Shown: positions 12,763 through 25,347 of the stretch, piece by piece
Numbering within the stretch: position 1 is the stretch's first letter
Layout: the number at the start of each line of letters is the position of its first letter
NCBI GenBank assembly: GCA_003008705.1
Contig: PDUO01000011.1
Span: 301,956-365,955 of the forward strand
From: Pezicula radicicola
Lineage: Eukaryota; Ascomycota; Leotiomycetes; Helotiales; Dermateaceae
Direction of reading: 5' to 3'
Length of the DNA stretch: 64,000 nucleotides
The notes under the pieces: generated by a model
The model's input: the letters and a program-made list of their open reading frames with translations, nothing else
The model's database searches: none
What the model was told of the DNA's origin: nothing
Translations under genes and position numbers: made by a program

Positions 12763-14038
12763 ATGGCGCTGGATAGCTTTTTTCACAATAAGATCGAGAG
12801 CATGAAGCTCGAGATCATTCAAGGGCAGGCAGTCTTGAGAAGATTGGAAGCTCAGAGGAATGATTACAACTCCAGAGGTAGGAAGCATTGCAGAGCATTC
12901 TTGCGCTCATCAGTAATAACTGATCATATCATAGTGCGACTTCTGCGCGAGGAACTTGGCTTATTACAACAGCCGGGCTCATACGTAGGTGAGGTAGTCA
13001 AGGTTATGGGCACCAAAAAAGTCCTGGTCAAGGTGCATCCAGAAGGCAAATATGGTAAGGAAAATGGTCGACAATTCAACGATCAGTACTGATTAGGATA
13101 CAGTCGTCGATATCTCTGACAACGTCGATATTACCAAGCTCACCGTGGGCAAACGAGTCACTCTTCTATCCGATTCCTACAAGCTCGAAAAGATGCTCCC
13201 GTCCTCTGTTGACCCTCTTGTTTCGCTCATGATGGTGGAGAAGGTTCCCGATAGTACATACGATATGATTGGAGGTCTGGACCAGCAGATCAAGGAAATC
13301 AAGGAAGTTATTGAGCTTGGTCTTAAGCATCCCGAACTCTTCGAATCTCTCGGAATAGCGCAGCCTAAAGGTGTTCTTTTATACGGTCCCCCCGGAACTG
13401 GAAAGACTCTCCTAGCAAGAGCTGTAGCGCATCACACCGATTGTAAATTCATCAGAGTGTCTGGGTCAGAGCTGGTGCAGAAATATATCGGAGAAGGTTC
13501 AAGAATGGTGCGGGAGCTTTTCGTGATGGCTAGAGAACATGCTCCATCTATCATTTTCATGGATGAAATCGATTCTATTGGATCATCTCGTGTTGAGGGA
13601 TCTTCAGGCGGTGATTCCGAAGTCCAAAGAACTATGCTGGAGTTGCTAAACCAGCTTGACGGTTTCGAACCTACCAAGAACATCAAGGTTATCATGGCTA
13701 CGAATCGTCTGGATATCTTGGATCCGGCATTGCTGCGACCCGGACGCATAGACCGAAAGATCGAGTTCCCACCGCCAACAGTAGAGGCAAGAGCCGACAT
13801 TCTTCGAATCCACAGTCGAAGCATGAACTTGACCCGTGGTATTAACCTAACGAAGATTGCGGAGAAGATGAATGGATGCTCAGGGGCTGAACTGAAGGGT
13901 GTCTGCACAGAAGCAGGAATGTACGCGTTGAGAGAGAGAAGAGTCCATGTAACTCAGGAGGACTTTGACCTGGCGACAGCCAAGGTCCTCAACAAGCACG
14001 ACGACAAGGAAGTCAGTCTCGGGAAGTTATGGAAGTAG
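12763..14038 (+). CDS. RPT6: 26S proteasome regulatory AAA-ATPase Rpt6
   Basis: Exons 12763-12877, 12935-13054 and 13104-14038 (introns of 57 and 49 bp) give 389 residues, the usual length. The N-terminal coiled coil (residues 1-45) is followed by an OB fold, then the AAA+ module with Walker A GPPGTGKT (173-180), Walker B IIFMDEID (about 228-235), sensor-1 ATNR and the arginine-finger region LRPGRIDR. Rpt6 is one of six ATPases in the base of the 19S regulatory particle that unfold substrates and open the 20S gate; it acts in cytosol and nucleus. The protein ends LWK rather than a full HbYX motif, as expected of Rpt6. Paralogy with Rpt1-5 makes the subunit number the only doubt, and the N-terminus [12 protein letters not shown] fits Rpt6. 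Confidence 0.95.
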
Positions 14039-15154
14039 ATGCGACGATAGACAAGCAAGATTTGTACAACAGCATAACAGAAATGGAAATATTGCTCAAA
14101 GCATGCAGATTTGAGAGATAAATTTACTTACGAGGAGCAAGTTTGCGTGTTTTCTGAATGTTGGCATTTCATGCAGCCACGGTGAAATTCCCATACCTAC
14201 CTATTATGCCCACCATGAAGATTTTGGTCGGGCATCCATTCCTCTGCAGGAAGCCCACCTGCAAGTGAAGTCACGATAATGATCAGAATCTGAAGCTGGC
14301 TCTTGCCTCCACGCTGGAAATTTTGTTGACCGCCTCGCTTTTGCCCCACGCTTCTTCCTCTTCCCCTTCCCCCTGATTTCGGAAGGCTGTAAATGGTATC
14401 CGGAAGCGCTGCCTCGAACTTTCTCTTCCGCAGCTTGCAAGCTGCTTCCTCGTCTCTCCTCACAGCAATAAGCAAGTATTGTTACGGCAGGTACATTGTT
14501 TCGTGCATTGCTTCCAAGTTCAAGTGCAGTGCTAGTTAATGTAACCTTTCACACCGACTTGAAGGGTGACGATGAGGGTGACGATAAGGGTGATCAACGA
14601 TTGTCAAAGACTTGTACAAAGTAGCACGAGTCGCTAGGTAGCCGTTCATACGTTGGGAGTGGTGGGAAGACGAGGATTTATGGAGAATGGGGAGGCAACT
14701 GGGTGCCATGCGATTTATGGGATCACTGAAGAGTGGGGACTGCCCGCGTTTCTACGTCAGAGGGTCCTGCAAGAGCTCAAGCTCTAAATTTTTGGCAACA
14801 CCACCACCCTTTCGATAAAAGAGCTGTTGAGCCCCCCACGGAACTCACGATCCTAAAAAATAGTACGAAGGTGCTCTATCGTTGCTTCTCCTACTCTCCC
14901 GCCCGTCACTCTTGCAGTAAGCAGCACCCCACCACGCATCGGATTGACCATTAGGGAAACCGAGAGACAGCTGTGTGTAACCCCTCAAACCCCTCTCACC
15001 CCTCACTGCTGCCCTTGCCTTTGACTAAGACTTTGCTATATTTGCTCCTGTTACTACATTTGGTACTTTTGTTATTGTTCAATACCTCAACATCTTCATC
15101 ATTGGAGCCAACGAGTGACATTACCCTATCAATTCAACCTGTACTGACGTAAAA
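14039..15154. other. Intergenic RPT6 to FGGY kinase
   Basis: No gene supported. A 92-codon minus ORF (14197-14475) is rich in Arg/Gly and has no recognisable features. About 250 bp of pyrimidine-rich sequence before 15155 looks like a fungal promoter and 5' UTR. Confidence 0.5.
14562..14597 (+). repeat. Three-copy 12-bp tandem repeat
   Basis: Three tandem units close to AGGGTGACGATR run from about 14562 to 14597. They are intergenic. Confidence 0.6.
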
Positions 15155-17327
15155 ATGGCAGACACCATACTAGACGACAAATCCGTCAAGTTAGTCGAAT
15201 CGGACAAGTCAGACAAGTCGGACATTGCAGCCACATTCGGCGATTCAAGCAATACACCAAACATGGCCCAGATTCCGTTCAGACAAAACTATAGGAAGCC
15301 CTCGCGGCAAGCCTCTGTGGAGTGAGTGAATGAGCACACCTTCGGGCTTCTTCTCCCTCCTCCCCTCCTCGGCTTCAAAACACCTCAGCACTACGACAGC
15401 TCAACAAACTCATGGAATCTTTTTACTAACCATTCTCAGTCCTTACAACGACTTTACCCCACAGATGGATCATTACATTGGTATTGACGTCGGAACCGGT
15501 AGTGCCAGAGCCTGTATTATTGACAGCTCCGGTGACATCAAGGCTTGTAAGTTACACACCACGCTCTAGTCAGCACAACTAAACTAACTCTACCAAGTGG
15601 CCACAGAGAACATCCAACTATGGCAACCCCAGACTGGATATTATGAGCAATCAACCACAAATATTTGGAGCTGCATTTGTAATTGTGTGCAACGAGCAAT
15701 CAGCCAACACAATATTGATCCCGAAACTATTCGTGGAATTGGATTCGACGCAACCTGCTCTCTTTCAGTCTTCTCCGTCGACACTGACGAGCCCGTTCCT
15801 GTTACGGGACCAAACTTCGACAACGATGGCAACGACCGCAACGTTATTCTATGGCTCGATCACAGACCAGAGGCCGAGACTGAGAAGATCAACGCCACAG
15901 AACACAACCTGTTGCGCTATGTAGGAGGCAAGATGAGCATTGAGATGGAGATTCCCAAGGTTCTTTGGTTGAAGAACAACATGCCACCAGAGCTCTTTGA
16001 TCGTTGCAAGTTCTATGATTTGGCAGATGCTCTGACCCATTTAGCTACTGGCAACGAGACTAGAAGCTTCTGTAGCACCGTCTGCAAACAAGGCTTTGTC
16101 CCAGTCGGTGTTGATGGGAGTGTGAAGGGATGGCAAGAAGATTTCTACGAGACAATTGGGTTGGGAGACCTCACAAAGGATAACTTCAAGAGAATGGGAG
16201 GAGTTGATGGGGTGGTGAGCCTTTTCTTTGCTATTCATATCTCTTTGGGACACCATGCTAACTAAACCCAGAATGGAAAGTACATGAGCGCAGGTGAATT
16301 GGTAGGCACCCTAAGCGAAAAAGCCGGTAGACAACTTGGCCTTCCAGCTGGTATTGCCGTAGGAAGTGGTGTCATTGATGCCTATGCCGGTTGGGTTGGT
16401 ACGGTAGGAGCCAAGGTCCACCTGGGTTCTGAGCAACTTGATACCGATGTCCCGAAGAATGACATGTCTCAAGCTTTCAGTCGTCTGGCAGCTGTAGCGG
16501 GAACATCAACCTGCCATCTTGCTATGTCCAAGGATCCTGTTTTTGTTGATGGAGTTTGGGGACCATACCGAGATGTACTTCTCCCAGACTTTTGGATGGC
16601 CGAAGGTGGACAATCTGCAACTGGTGAACTACTTAAGCACGTGCTTGAAACACACCCTTCATACAACGAACTCCTGTCCATGGCTGAGTCATTCAACACT
16701 AGTGTTTATGATTATCTCAATGAGCATCTTTCTGAGCTTCAGGCCAAGGTTAACGCTCCTACCATTTCCTATCTCGGCCGTCACTTCTTCTTCTACGGCG
16801 ATCTCTGGGGCAATCGTTCTCCAATTGCTAATGCTAGCATGACTGGTTCAATCATTGGACTCACCAGTGATAGAAGCTTGGATGGCCTCGCAATACACTA
16901 CTATGCAACCATGGAGTTCATTGCTATGCAGACCCGCCACATTATCGAAACCATGAACAATGCTGGACACTCCATTACCTCTATCTTCATGTCAGGTTCA
17001 CAGTGTCAGAACAAGATCTTGATGGAATTGATTGCTACCACCTGTGGTATGCCTGTATTGATCCCAAAGTATGTGCACGCGGCTGTGGTTCACGGTGCTG
17101 CCATGTTAGGTGCAAAAGCTGCTAGTGCTGATAAGGAGGGCAAGACTGAAGATTTGTGGAGCATCATGGATCGGATGAGCAAGCCCGGAAAGCTGACCAA
17201 GCCTGGCACGGATGCGAACGAGAAGAAGTTACTAGATTCTAAGTATGCTGTCTTCTTAGAGCAGTGCCAGACTCAACAGACTTATAGGAAGAGTGTTGAT
17301 GAGGCTATCAAGGGTTGGGTTTCTTAA
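15155..17327 (+). CDS. FGGY-family carbohydrate kinase (YDR109C/FGGY-like)
   Basis: Exons 15155-15321, 15440-15546, 15598-16214 and 16272-17327 (introns 118, 51, 57 bp) give 648 residues. The phosphate-1 motif GIDVGTGSAR lies at about residues 70-79 and the C-terminal sugar-kinase fold carries GSQCQN and VHGAAMLGA. The closest relatives known to me are the pentulose/ribulose kinases of the FGGY clade (human FGGY, yeast YDR109C), which phosphorylate D-ribulose as metabolite repair. The 64 residues before MDHYIGIDVG are polar (DKSDKSD) and may be a dispensable leader; Met65 is an alternative start. Substrate is inferred from the family only. No sugar operon-like neighbours. Confidence 0.87.
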
Positions 17328-19336
17328 ACGAAAAACATTGTAGTGTTGTCTATGGGTACTCCGGAAAAAGGAAAATAGAATTACATAGACTACGGAATTA
17401 AGGCACTATTGCCTTTTCTAAATGAACCCTCGGGCTAGATTTGAAGACCGAAAAACAAAGAAGTAACATGGCGACAACCTACCCAACCTAAGCGAACATT
17501 AGAATGCATCTGATATTAATTCCCCTAGATTTCCGACCCTGGCACTACCTTTGCGCTTCTTGTGTACCTTAGCCAAACATTTTCTTTCTTATTCCTTTTC
17601 AGACAAATTAGCGAGTTGACTCTGTATAGGTCTTATGTTACTGCCACTAACATGTTGTCTATCTATGCCGCAAGGAGAATAAGAGAGTGTTTCGATAGAT
17701 AGAATATTAGGTAGACGCAATAGAGCAAGTAGCGTCATTATCTCCGCTGACAATATAATGATAAAAAAAATTGTAAAAAGACTTTTAGCTTTAGTGTGTT
17801 CTCAAGGAGAGGAACTCGATGATAAAAAAACTCCTAGAGATAGTTCTCTTCGCTAGTAATAATGAGGCCTTTTTGAAAAATCTAATTTGATTTGGAGCTT
17901 GTTTTTGTAATGGTAATTGATTAGGATTAATTCTTGGTAGTCTTGGGTTAGTAGTGTAGCACACTAGTACGATCCTTTTATTTTTGTTGTTGTTGTTGTT
18001 GTGGTTGATGATATTGTTGTGCTTAGTTAAGCGAGCACTGTTTGCTTTTATAGTAAGTTGGGTAATCCATTTGGCTATTAAGCTTTGATTTAACTACGAA
18101 ATGGAGGTTCTTGTTATTTGAAGATATTGTGTGTGCAACGAAGTCTGGCGTAGGATTGACTACTGAGAGCAAAGCTTGGAGTTGGAAGTATTTAGAGGGG
18201 AGAAAAATGTGATTTGAATTAGCTTCGATTTTGGCTTATGATTCATTGTGCTTTCTAGAGGAGGAAAAGAATGGAATTTCTAGCCCTGAAACCATTTTAA
18301 GAACTGCAAAAGCGAGGCCGGCCACCTAGATTAAAACTCGACGAGAAAATCAACACCTAGGTAGCTAGGTAGCCCGGCAAGAGCTTGAACCTTCGCTAGC
18401 GCCAAAAAGAAGAAAAAACTCCTCCACCTCCTCCCTCCCCCCCCAAAAAACAAAAAAATAAAGCAAAAAAAGAATTTGACTTTTATACCAATGGATCTTA
18501 GCCCTAACAGATATGCACTAGAAGCTACTGAGCACTGATTCTTCTTCGGGTTTGAAGGCAGGGTTGAACAGACTCCTAGTCACATAACCACTAGTATTAG
18601 AAACACTAGTACTTAAGTACTTGAGATAAAGAACTAGTACTGGGATGCAACCAGATGTTTGATTTGTTTGATTACCTAGATTATTATTTTGATTTATCAA
18701 GTACACAAAACCCTAATTCGCTTAGCAGAACCTGCTAGCACCACAACGACGCGCTAAAGAAAAAAGGCTTAGGTGAATTTCACCCAATAGTTTTATTCAA
18801 TTGAATAATGATTTTACGATGGTTTGAAGGTTTACAGGTGACGCCCAAGGGGTAATCAACTCTACTATCCATACGCGGTCTTGATTGGAGTAGCATTCAA
18901 CTGCTTCAAACTCCACACAATGGGTCTTGTGGTTTCAACCCAAGCCAAGTCAACTACTGTATGTGATCAATCTTCATGTGTTATTGTTCTACTTCTACAA
19001 TAATCAAAACCCGTTCCAATCAATGTATGAAACGGATTTGATAAATAAAGGTATAGGGCACAGCTTTTGTATGCTATCCAGAGCGGGTTACTCAACACAG
19101 GTCACCTAAATCAATTTGGTTACTCAAGATAAGTGAGTTACCCAAGTAAAAATAGCCACTGCGCTCATATGAGATCAATTTTATGTGTCATTTTCGTTAC
19201 TACCTACAATGAGAGTCTTTTCATAGTATGAAGTTGATTTAGACCCACAATTAATAGGGCTAACTTAGTAAGTCATAACTCAAAGTGACTTCAAATATCC
19301 TAGCACTCCAGCTAGTATCCTACTTCCCATACGTAA
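17328..19336. other. Long AT-rich intergenic region
   Basis: About 2 kb without a gene. It contains a (TTG)n run (about 17981-18003), a C-rich pyrimidine tract (about 18418-18445) followed by A-runs, and at 19086-19150 one copy of the dispersed GTGAGTTACCCAAGT-type motif described in the findings. Confidence 0.55.
17981..18003 (+). repeat. TTG microsatellite
   Basis: Short run of TTG triplets in intergenic DNA. Confidence 0.6.
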
Positions 19337-21055
19337 TCAGTTCACACCATCACTTCTATCCCCAGCTCCGACCAATTCCTCAGCAACCTTCTCGTCATCC
19401 TCAGGGTTCTCGTCATCCTCAGAAATAACAAGAACTGTGACTGGGATACTGGGGTTCACTGTCAAGGATTGCTCTCCATCCGAATGTTCTGCTGCCATGT
19501 TGGTCTCAACAGGTTCCTTCTCCTTGTCCGGATTTTCCCGAATTGGAAAGTTGATGCCGAAGTTCACTGTCGGAACTTGTTTTCGAAGCAACTGTCCTTC
19601 GTTTTCGTTCGTAACGGGCATCATCGTGGTTTGAGGGAAAAGACGGCTAATTCCAAACGGGACATTTGATACAGCCGAGACGGTGCACTGCCTCTTGAAT
19701 CCATTCTCGAAGGTGTCACTATGAGCGGGCACGGCGTCGAGACACTTCTGAAAGTCTGAAACCTTTCTCTTTTCAATTCTGGTATGTGCAACAGTAACCA
19801 CTCGCTTAGGTGCGTTTTCTCTCAAAGCGATGTAGACCTGAAGTACATTCATTGCAAGTTTAATGGAAGACTCAGTAACCAGTCTGTTGCGGTGAAAAAT
19901 TGGCTTCTTGTCTTGAATTGCTGCCTTGGACATAACATCGCAGAGAAACTTGAAAGAAACTCCAGTAAGACGTCGCATTGATTTAAATGTTGATGCCCGC
20001 AGCATGCTTGAATCGAGATCTTCCTGGTCTTTGTCGTTGATGTGAAGAAAAGGACAAAGTTTCCTTCCATCAGCCTTTGAGGCCAATTGTCGGAGACCAG
20101 GACTCAACATCTTGTTCGGGCGTTTTTGAAAAGCTAGTTGCACCAAAAGTGGATGATGAGCAATTTTCAGGACGAACTTGAAAACGCGTTCGTACAGGCG
20201 AGGGTTGGCATCCATCTTCTCTAATGTAGCGCTCAGGATGATGGAGTTGAGGTTGTCCAATAACGTACTCAGATTGAAGACCGGAAGTAGTCCCAACAGG
20301 AAGTGATCTTGCTCGCCAATGAAATCTTTGGGCCTATCAAGGAAGAAATGTGGCAAGACGTCGATGATATTGATGAACAAGCTCTGATCTGACAGATGCA
20401 TTCCTTCTTCATCGTCATATCTGAGGAGAAGCGACCAAATTCCAAACAGACTTGCAAGGTAGCAACAATGGTAGAAAGGGCCGTTATTATAAGTGGTTTG
20501 AATGTATGTCTCCTTGCATTTACCCCCACAACCGACGCAGGTCCAAGTACCACACTTGCATTTCATTGCAGCAAGTTGACAATGATGGCGCTTGTGGTTC
20601 AAGTCGATGGCCTGGAACCATGTATCAGTTCGCTCGACATTGTTGGCCAGGGGCACATGGGCTTCGCAAGCTCTGCATTTACGAGATTCGAATCGCGCAG
20701 TTAGCTTTGCCAAGATTGAGAGACTGGTGAGGACATGAAATGGCGGCTCGTCATTGTCAATGAGATCATCCTTCATACGAAGGTGCACTTGAGTGCCGTT
20801 TGTGTTCGAGGTGATTGCGCTCATGCAATCAGCAAAGTCTTTGGCTATCTGTGAGATCTCATCGCTCTCGGAGGGCTTGAAGTTGTTCTTTTCAATCTGT
20901 ACAACGCGGTTCAAAAGTGTGAGCGTTTCCGGTGAATGGCTAGCTCTAGCTGTGCGTCAACATGGCACTATGAAATAGACTCAATTGCAAGAGCAGAGAA
21001 CTTACATTAGGGACTGAACGTCATTACGAGCAACATCAGCCATAGAGTCTTCCAT
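19337..21055 (-). CDS. Unrecognised Cys-rich protein, paralogue A
   Basis: Exon 1 21006-21055 (MEDSMADVARNDVQSL) joins exon 2 19337-20945 through a 60-bp intron. The nearest AG (cacag) would give a stop, so the acceptor is the following CTAG, at 20946 or five bases later. Total is about 552 residues. No catalytic domain is recognised. A Cys/His cluster at about residues 107-160 (CRAC, HHC, CKCG, CVGCGGKC) looks like a small zinc-binding module. It is followed by a helical region with LFGIWSLLLRYDDEE and KMLSPGLRQLA, then an acidic disordered tail with several Glu/Asp runs. The helical motifs recur in the head-to-head gene at 21908, so both belong to one family. Function unknown; the zinc cluster is seen, the metal is inferred. 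Confidence 0.72.
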
Positions 21056-21907
21056 GTTGACGTTGGAGGATGGTTTCAGTTCTTTGGAGTGGTTGTTGGA
21101 GGAAAGAAGAAGAGAGGAGCCTTGATACGCTGATTGCAGCACTAGCATGTTCTTGTCGCTCAGGTAGGTTGGTGAATGCGGTGGATATTCTCCAGCAAGG
21201 CCGCGATTTTGATTGGCTGGTTGAGACCTCTTTAGATACTAGAAAGACATAAACGCATGGTTTTTGAAGTAACCACATGTTATTTTAATTACTACCGCAT
21301 ATATCTATGTTGATTGGCCCCCGGATAATCCTATGTTACATAGGCAATTAACTTCTAAGTTGTTTTTGCTAAGTATCACCTAGAAGTTTTAAGCTTTTAC
21401 GAAAAGGCTCTCTACTTGAATAAAACTATTAAGTGAAGTTTTTCTTGTGCCCATACATATTAATTCGTTATTGCGAGGGGTATTTTGCAACTAATATTGT
21501 GGTCTAACTCCAATTTTTGGCACCAGAGGTTTAAGTAAGCCAGACCTTAAAGGTATGCATAAAATGGCGACTTTTTTGCGGTGCATTCATGTGAAGACGC
21601 CAGGTGCTTTTTTTCCCTTGCAGAGTTTTATTATCATGGATTTTGGATAATTTTTGTGTTATTATAGTGTTTTCACTTACCAAGCCATATTCAACAACCT
21701 GGAGTTGTATCAGTGAATACGGCACGGTGTAGCCCTCGTTTCTAAGCGAGCTATTAGTGCTCGCTAAGCCGACCACATTTATTGCTAGCTTAATTGAGAC
21801 TCTGCTGCTTTTACCACCCCAGAATACTAACTCAACGCGTTGTTCTCTTGAACATTCTATCCAATAGCCACATAACTGCAACCTATCGACTTCTATTCTG
21901 AGCTAGG
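21056..21907. other. Shared promoter between the paralogues
   Basis: 852 bp, AT-rich. No gene. It contains a perfect 7-bp hairpin at 21745-21765 (AGCGAGC, loop TATTAGT, GCTCGCT). Confidence 0.5.
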
Positions 21908-23790
21908 ATGGCAAACATACAACGCGCAGTGGTAAGAAAAGGCTATCCACACATTAAAGAAGATGGTGTTTTCCTACGCAATATGCGCCTCCACCCAGAG
22001 CAATATCCACAATTACACGCACCGCGCGCTCCGGATGGCTCATCGTGCAACAGTGAGATGGTGAATGTCAGATCTCGTCGATCTTCTGCAAATTTTCCAA
22101 AACCAGCCACAGTCGATACTGCTTCTACGAAGCTACGCCGAGGGGTCGAGATTCCAAATATCTACATCATCAAGAACCTCTTTTCACCTTTCCGGCGGAT
22201 CGATTGCCCTACTTGCGATGCTACTTTCGACTTTATAGCTCTGGCTATTACCCATATCGATAATTTCATTGATGCACGCTCAAGTACGACCTTTCGGCTG
22301 CCCCAAATATTTTGCAAATGCTGTGGTACCTTCGTTGAGGGTCATTTAGAACAAGAGGAACTATTTGTTTTATGGCTGGTGTTGGCCAGGTTTGACGACG
22401 AGGAACTAGAGAGAGTTGGCACATTGAAAAAGTTGAAGAAGGAACATAGCACTCGACTTCTCATGGAAGCCGGAGCTTTGGACTNTATAAAATCTGAGCG
22501 TAATGAGAACAAGACGTCAAGTAAGCGCAAGAGAACCCCTGAGAGTATTGAGCGGGCTCATAAAGTTCCGGGTTCGGGCAATATCACACCACAGGTATTG
22601 GGAATGAGTGACGAGGCTACAGCAATTGGCGATAGGGAAGTACCTGTAAGTGGCCACTCAAAACCATGCTCAGTTCAGCTTGTCTGGCAGAAAGCGATTA
22701 ATTACTTATCCCCTACCCAGCTTGTGTAACTTGACTCGATTGGGTAGCCTCGAAAGAACAGTTCTATCATCAAGCCAGTATTGATAGTAGTGGACAAGTG
22801 TGCTGCGAAAATCTCTTTTTTATCGTCTTAACTTCACTTAAAACTATCTCCCTTCAAGTTTCTAACCCTATACCAGTGTACAACATGCCCCGGAGAACCT
22901 ATCAACCAAGTTGACCGATCGGTAGTGCTTCTCATGCAGACACTTCAACTACTTCAGCTGCATCTTACCACTCTATCCTCCCACGGAGACAACGAGATAA
23001 CTCAGCGCATGCACATTCTATTCAAAGCCTCGTACCTTTTCGATAGAATTTTCCTCTTGCTGCAAAACCACCACACAATTGAGAGTCCGATTCTGCCAAA
23101 GTCGCTCTACTTTGCCGTGTTCAACTTCATTCAACTCCTGTCCGAATTGCCAGCCCTAGCACCGCTAGTATTCGAACGGCAAAGAAAGATACTTCTAAGT
23201 CCAGGACTGCTTAGATTTGCTGAGATGAAATCTAAAGATAGTGTTCGGGCCTATAAACTCGATTCGACAGACCAGGGCCAGTATTCCCTATTCTCATGTA
23301 TTCGAGAACACTACAGGGGTGTGACGAGCTTTATGAAAGGCTTAAATGGCCTCGAGAAAAAGGTCGATGTAAGCGCGAAGCAGAGAGTTACCCAGCTTTA
23401 CGAATTGTTAGAGGCGAAACGAGAGGTTCTTGGCATTTCAAACTTATCAATTGGACACCAGTAAGTTCTTCCTAGGCGCATTAGTCAAACCAAGTAATAA
23501 ATTTGCTTACTCATTTTTCTAGAATGTTGGAACCTCTCAATGGAATGCAAACAGATCTTCTAGGGCCTCTGCTGTCAACCCTATCTGTCCCAGCGTGTGC
23601 GAGCACATCAAAAAATCCCAGATCAAAGATCAAAGCATCTTCAAACAACCAAGTGTCGAAGGAAAGTTCATCCAACGAACCTAGTGAGGGAGAGCAAGGC
23701 GAATCAGACGATGAGGATGTTCGACCGAAGAAACGCACAAAGAGAAACTTCTTTGAAGGTTTGGTAGTATTCGAGAAGAAAACAAAGTAG
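21908..23790 (+). CDS. Unrecognised Cys-rich protein, paralogue B
   Basis: Proposed exons 21908-22645, 22877-23460 and 23523-23790 (introns 231 and 62 bp) give 529 residues. The first intron is placed so that the next exon opens with CTTCPGEPINQVDRS; a closer acceptor at 22939 is also in frame, so this junction is the least certain part. Features: a Cys pair CPTC, then CKCC and CTTC; LFVLWLVLARFDDEE and KILLSPGLLRFAEMK, which match paralogue A; and a C-terminal Ser/Glu-rich tail ending in PKKRTKR, a likely nuclear signal. One undetermined base (n at 22485) makes one residue unknown. Function not recognised; a nuclear role is only a guess from the basic tail. Confidence 0.65.
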
Positions 23791-25347
23791 TGAGGTTAGT
23801 CACAGTGATTGAGAATTCATGTTGTCAGGGAAAGTACAGAACATACATGTTAGCCTAGAAAATTGAAGGAGATCAACATAGAGACAGCGAAGGATCCGGC
23901 AGTCCAGTATCATGACCCCATTTTGCTGTCTAATAAGCAGAGGCCAAAATAGTGGCCAGCTTGCTTTCTATTGAAGTGCGACCTGAAAAGGTCTGTTTCA
24001 ATGTAGAGTATCCTATATTCACACAAGTGTTGCATACTCGTAAAGTGTAATCTGGGAGAGGAAGGCGAGTTACTCAACTCAAGTGAGTTACCCTTAAGCA
24101 AGTTACCCAAATCAAGTAGGCTATTCGAATCCAAGTCTAACTAGGTTACCTAAATTAAGTAACTCACTTAAAACGAGTCACTTGAATCGAGTAAGTGTAC
24201 TCCTACGTGACTATTAATTTGGACTCTTGGACATAGTCTCGTTGCTGTGCCGATTTTGTACAAAGGATATTTATATATCTACAGAAAGTTCTGTTTATGC
24301 CCTGGGAGGAGAGACATAGGAGGAATTCAAGCAGTCAGTGGTGGTCTCGGACAAACAGGGCAAGAAAATACTTTTTGGTTCTAAGAAAAGGGACAATCAA
24401 GGAGGAGATCCATGTGCTAAGACTAATCACTCATTTGTAATGATTTTCTATGGGAACGTCACATCTTTAGTACATACTAGTACCTAAACCCTATCGGGAA
24501 TTCTATCTCTAGCAGGTAACGATCTTTGTAGAAGCTCTCAGCTTGGGTTAATTTTTAGAGTGGATTACTTATCGCAGGCAAGGAATAAGATCTTCATGAT
24601 CTTCCCTTCATGCAAATTTGATCTGAGATGAACCGATGGGTTGGGCTGTAAGCTGCGTCGCCTATGGGGACAAGAGGCGTCGGTTCCGGGAATCGACTAG
24701 ATCTAGTTTGATGTAGCCGAGCAAGCTAGAAATTATCTATCTCGGATACTGGACATTATAAGTTGACTATACGATCCGTTCGGATTTTTAATCCTGGCTA
24801 GAAGACGACTAGAAAAGCAAATCGCCGCGCTGCAATTTCTCCTAACTTTTCTCCCGAAAACCTAGCTGACGGTTTACGTCCTGTCCCGTCTCAGAGGCCC
24901 AAATCCAAGGTCGTAGAAAAGACTTGCGACGAACTTAGCTGAACTAGTGCCCAGTCAAAAGCCAGTCAGCAACTCAATAATGTAGGTGCGAAAGGTTGAG
25001 AGTTTGGAGCATTAGTTAGTCATATTCCGTAATTCATGTGTATGGATGATTTGGTTAGAGATTCTTGTTTACCTCTCTTTCATATCATATGTTGGATGTT
25101 CTTGAAAAGAATTATAAAACCTTAGTGAGTACCAATCCAGTTTTGTTGAGTATTGTAGAACCTAGAGAGCGGTAAGTGCTGACATATCTACTAAATACTT
25201 TTGCATTCCACTTCTGCATTCATAAGTCAACTTGAACAATTTAATGCCCTAAAAGCTGATCGCTTCTAGTCACTCTATGGGCCCTTCAAGTACGATCTCA
25301 TCACATCCAAACTCGAATGAAGAGAAAGCTAAACGAAACAGGTTTAA
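23791..25347. other. Gene-poor AT-rich region
   Basis: No gene. Near 24068-24200 there is a dense patch of GAGTTAC/CAAGTGAG repeats in both orientations. The rest, including a stretch around 24640-24960, shows no readable protein in any frame. Confidence 0.5.

Noticed and set aside
14197..14475. Arg/Gly-rich minus ORF of 92 codons between RPT6 and the kinase
   Set aside because: Two overlapping frames, no splice partners, no family.
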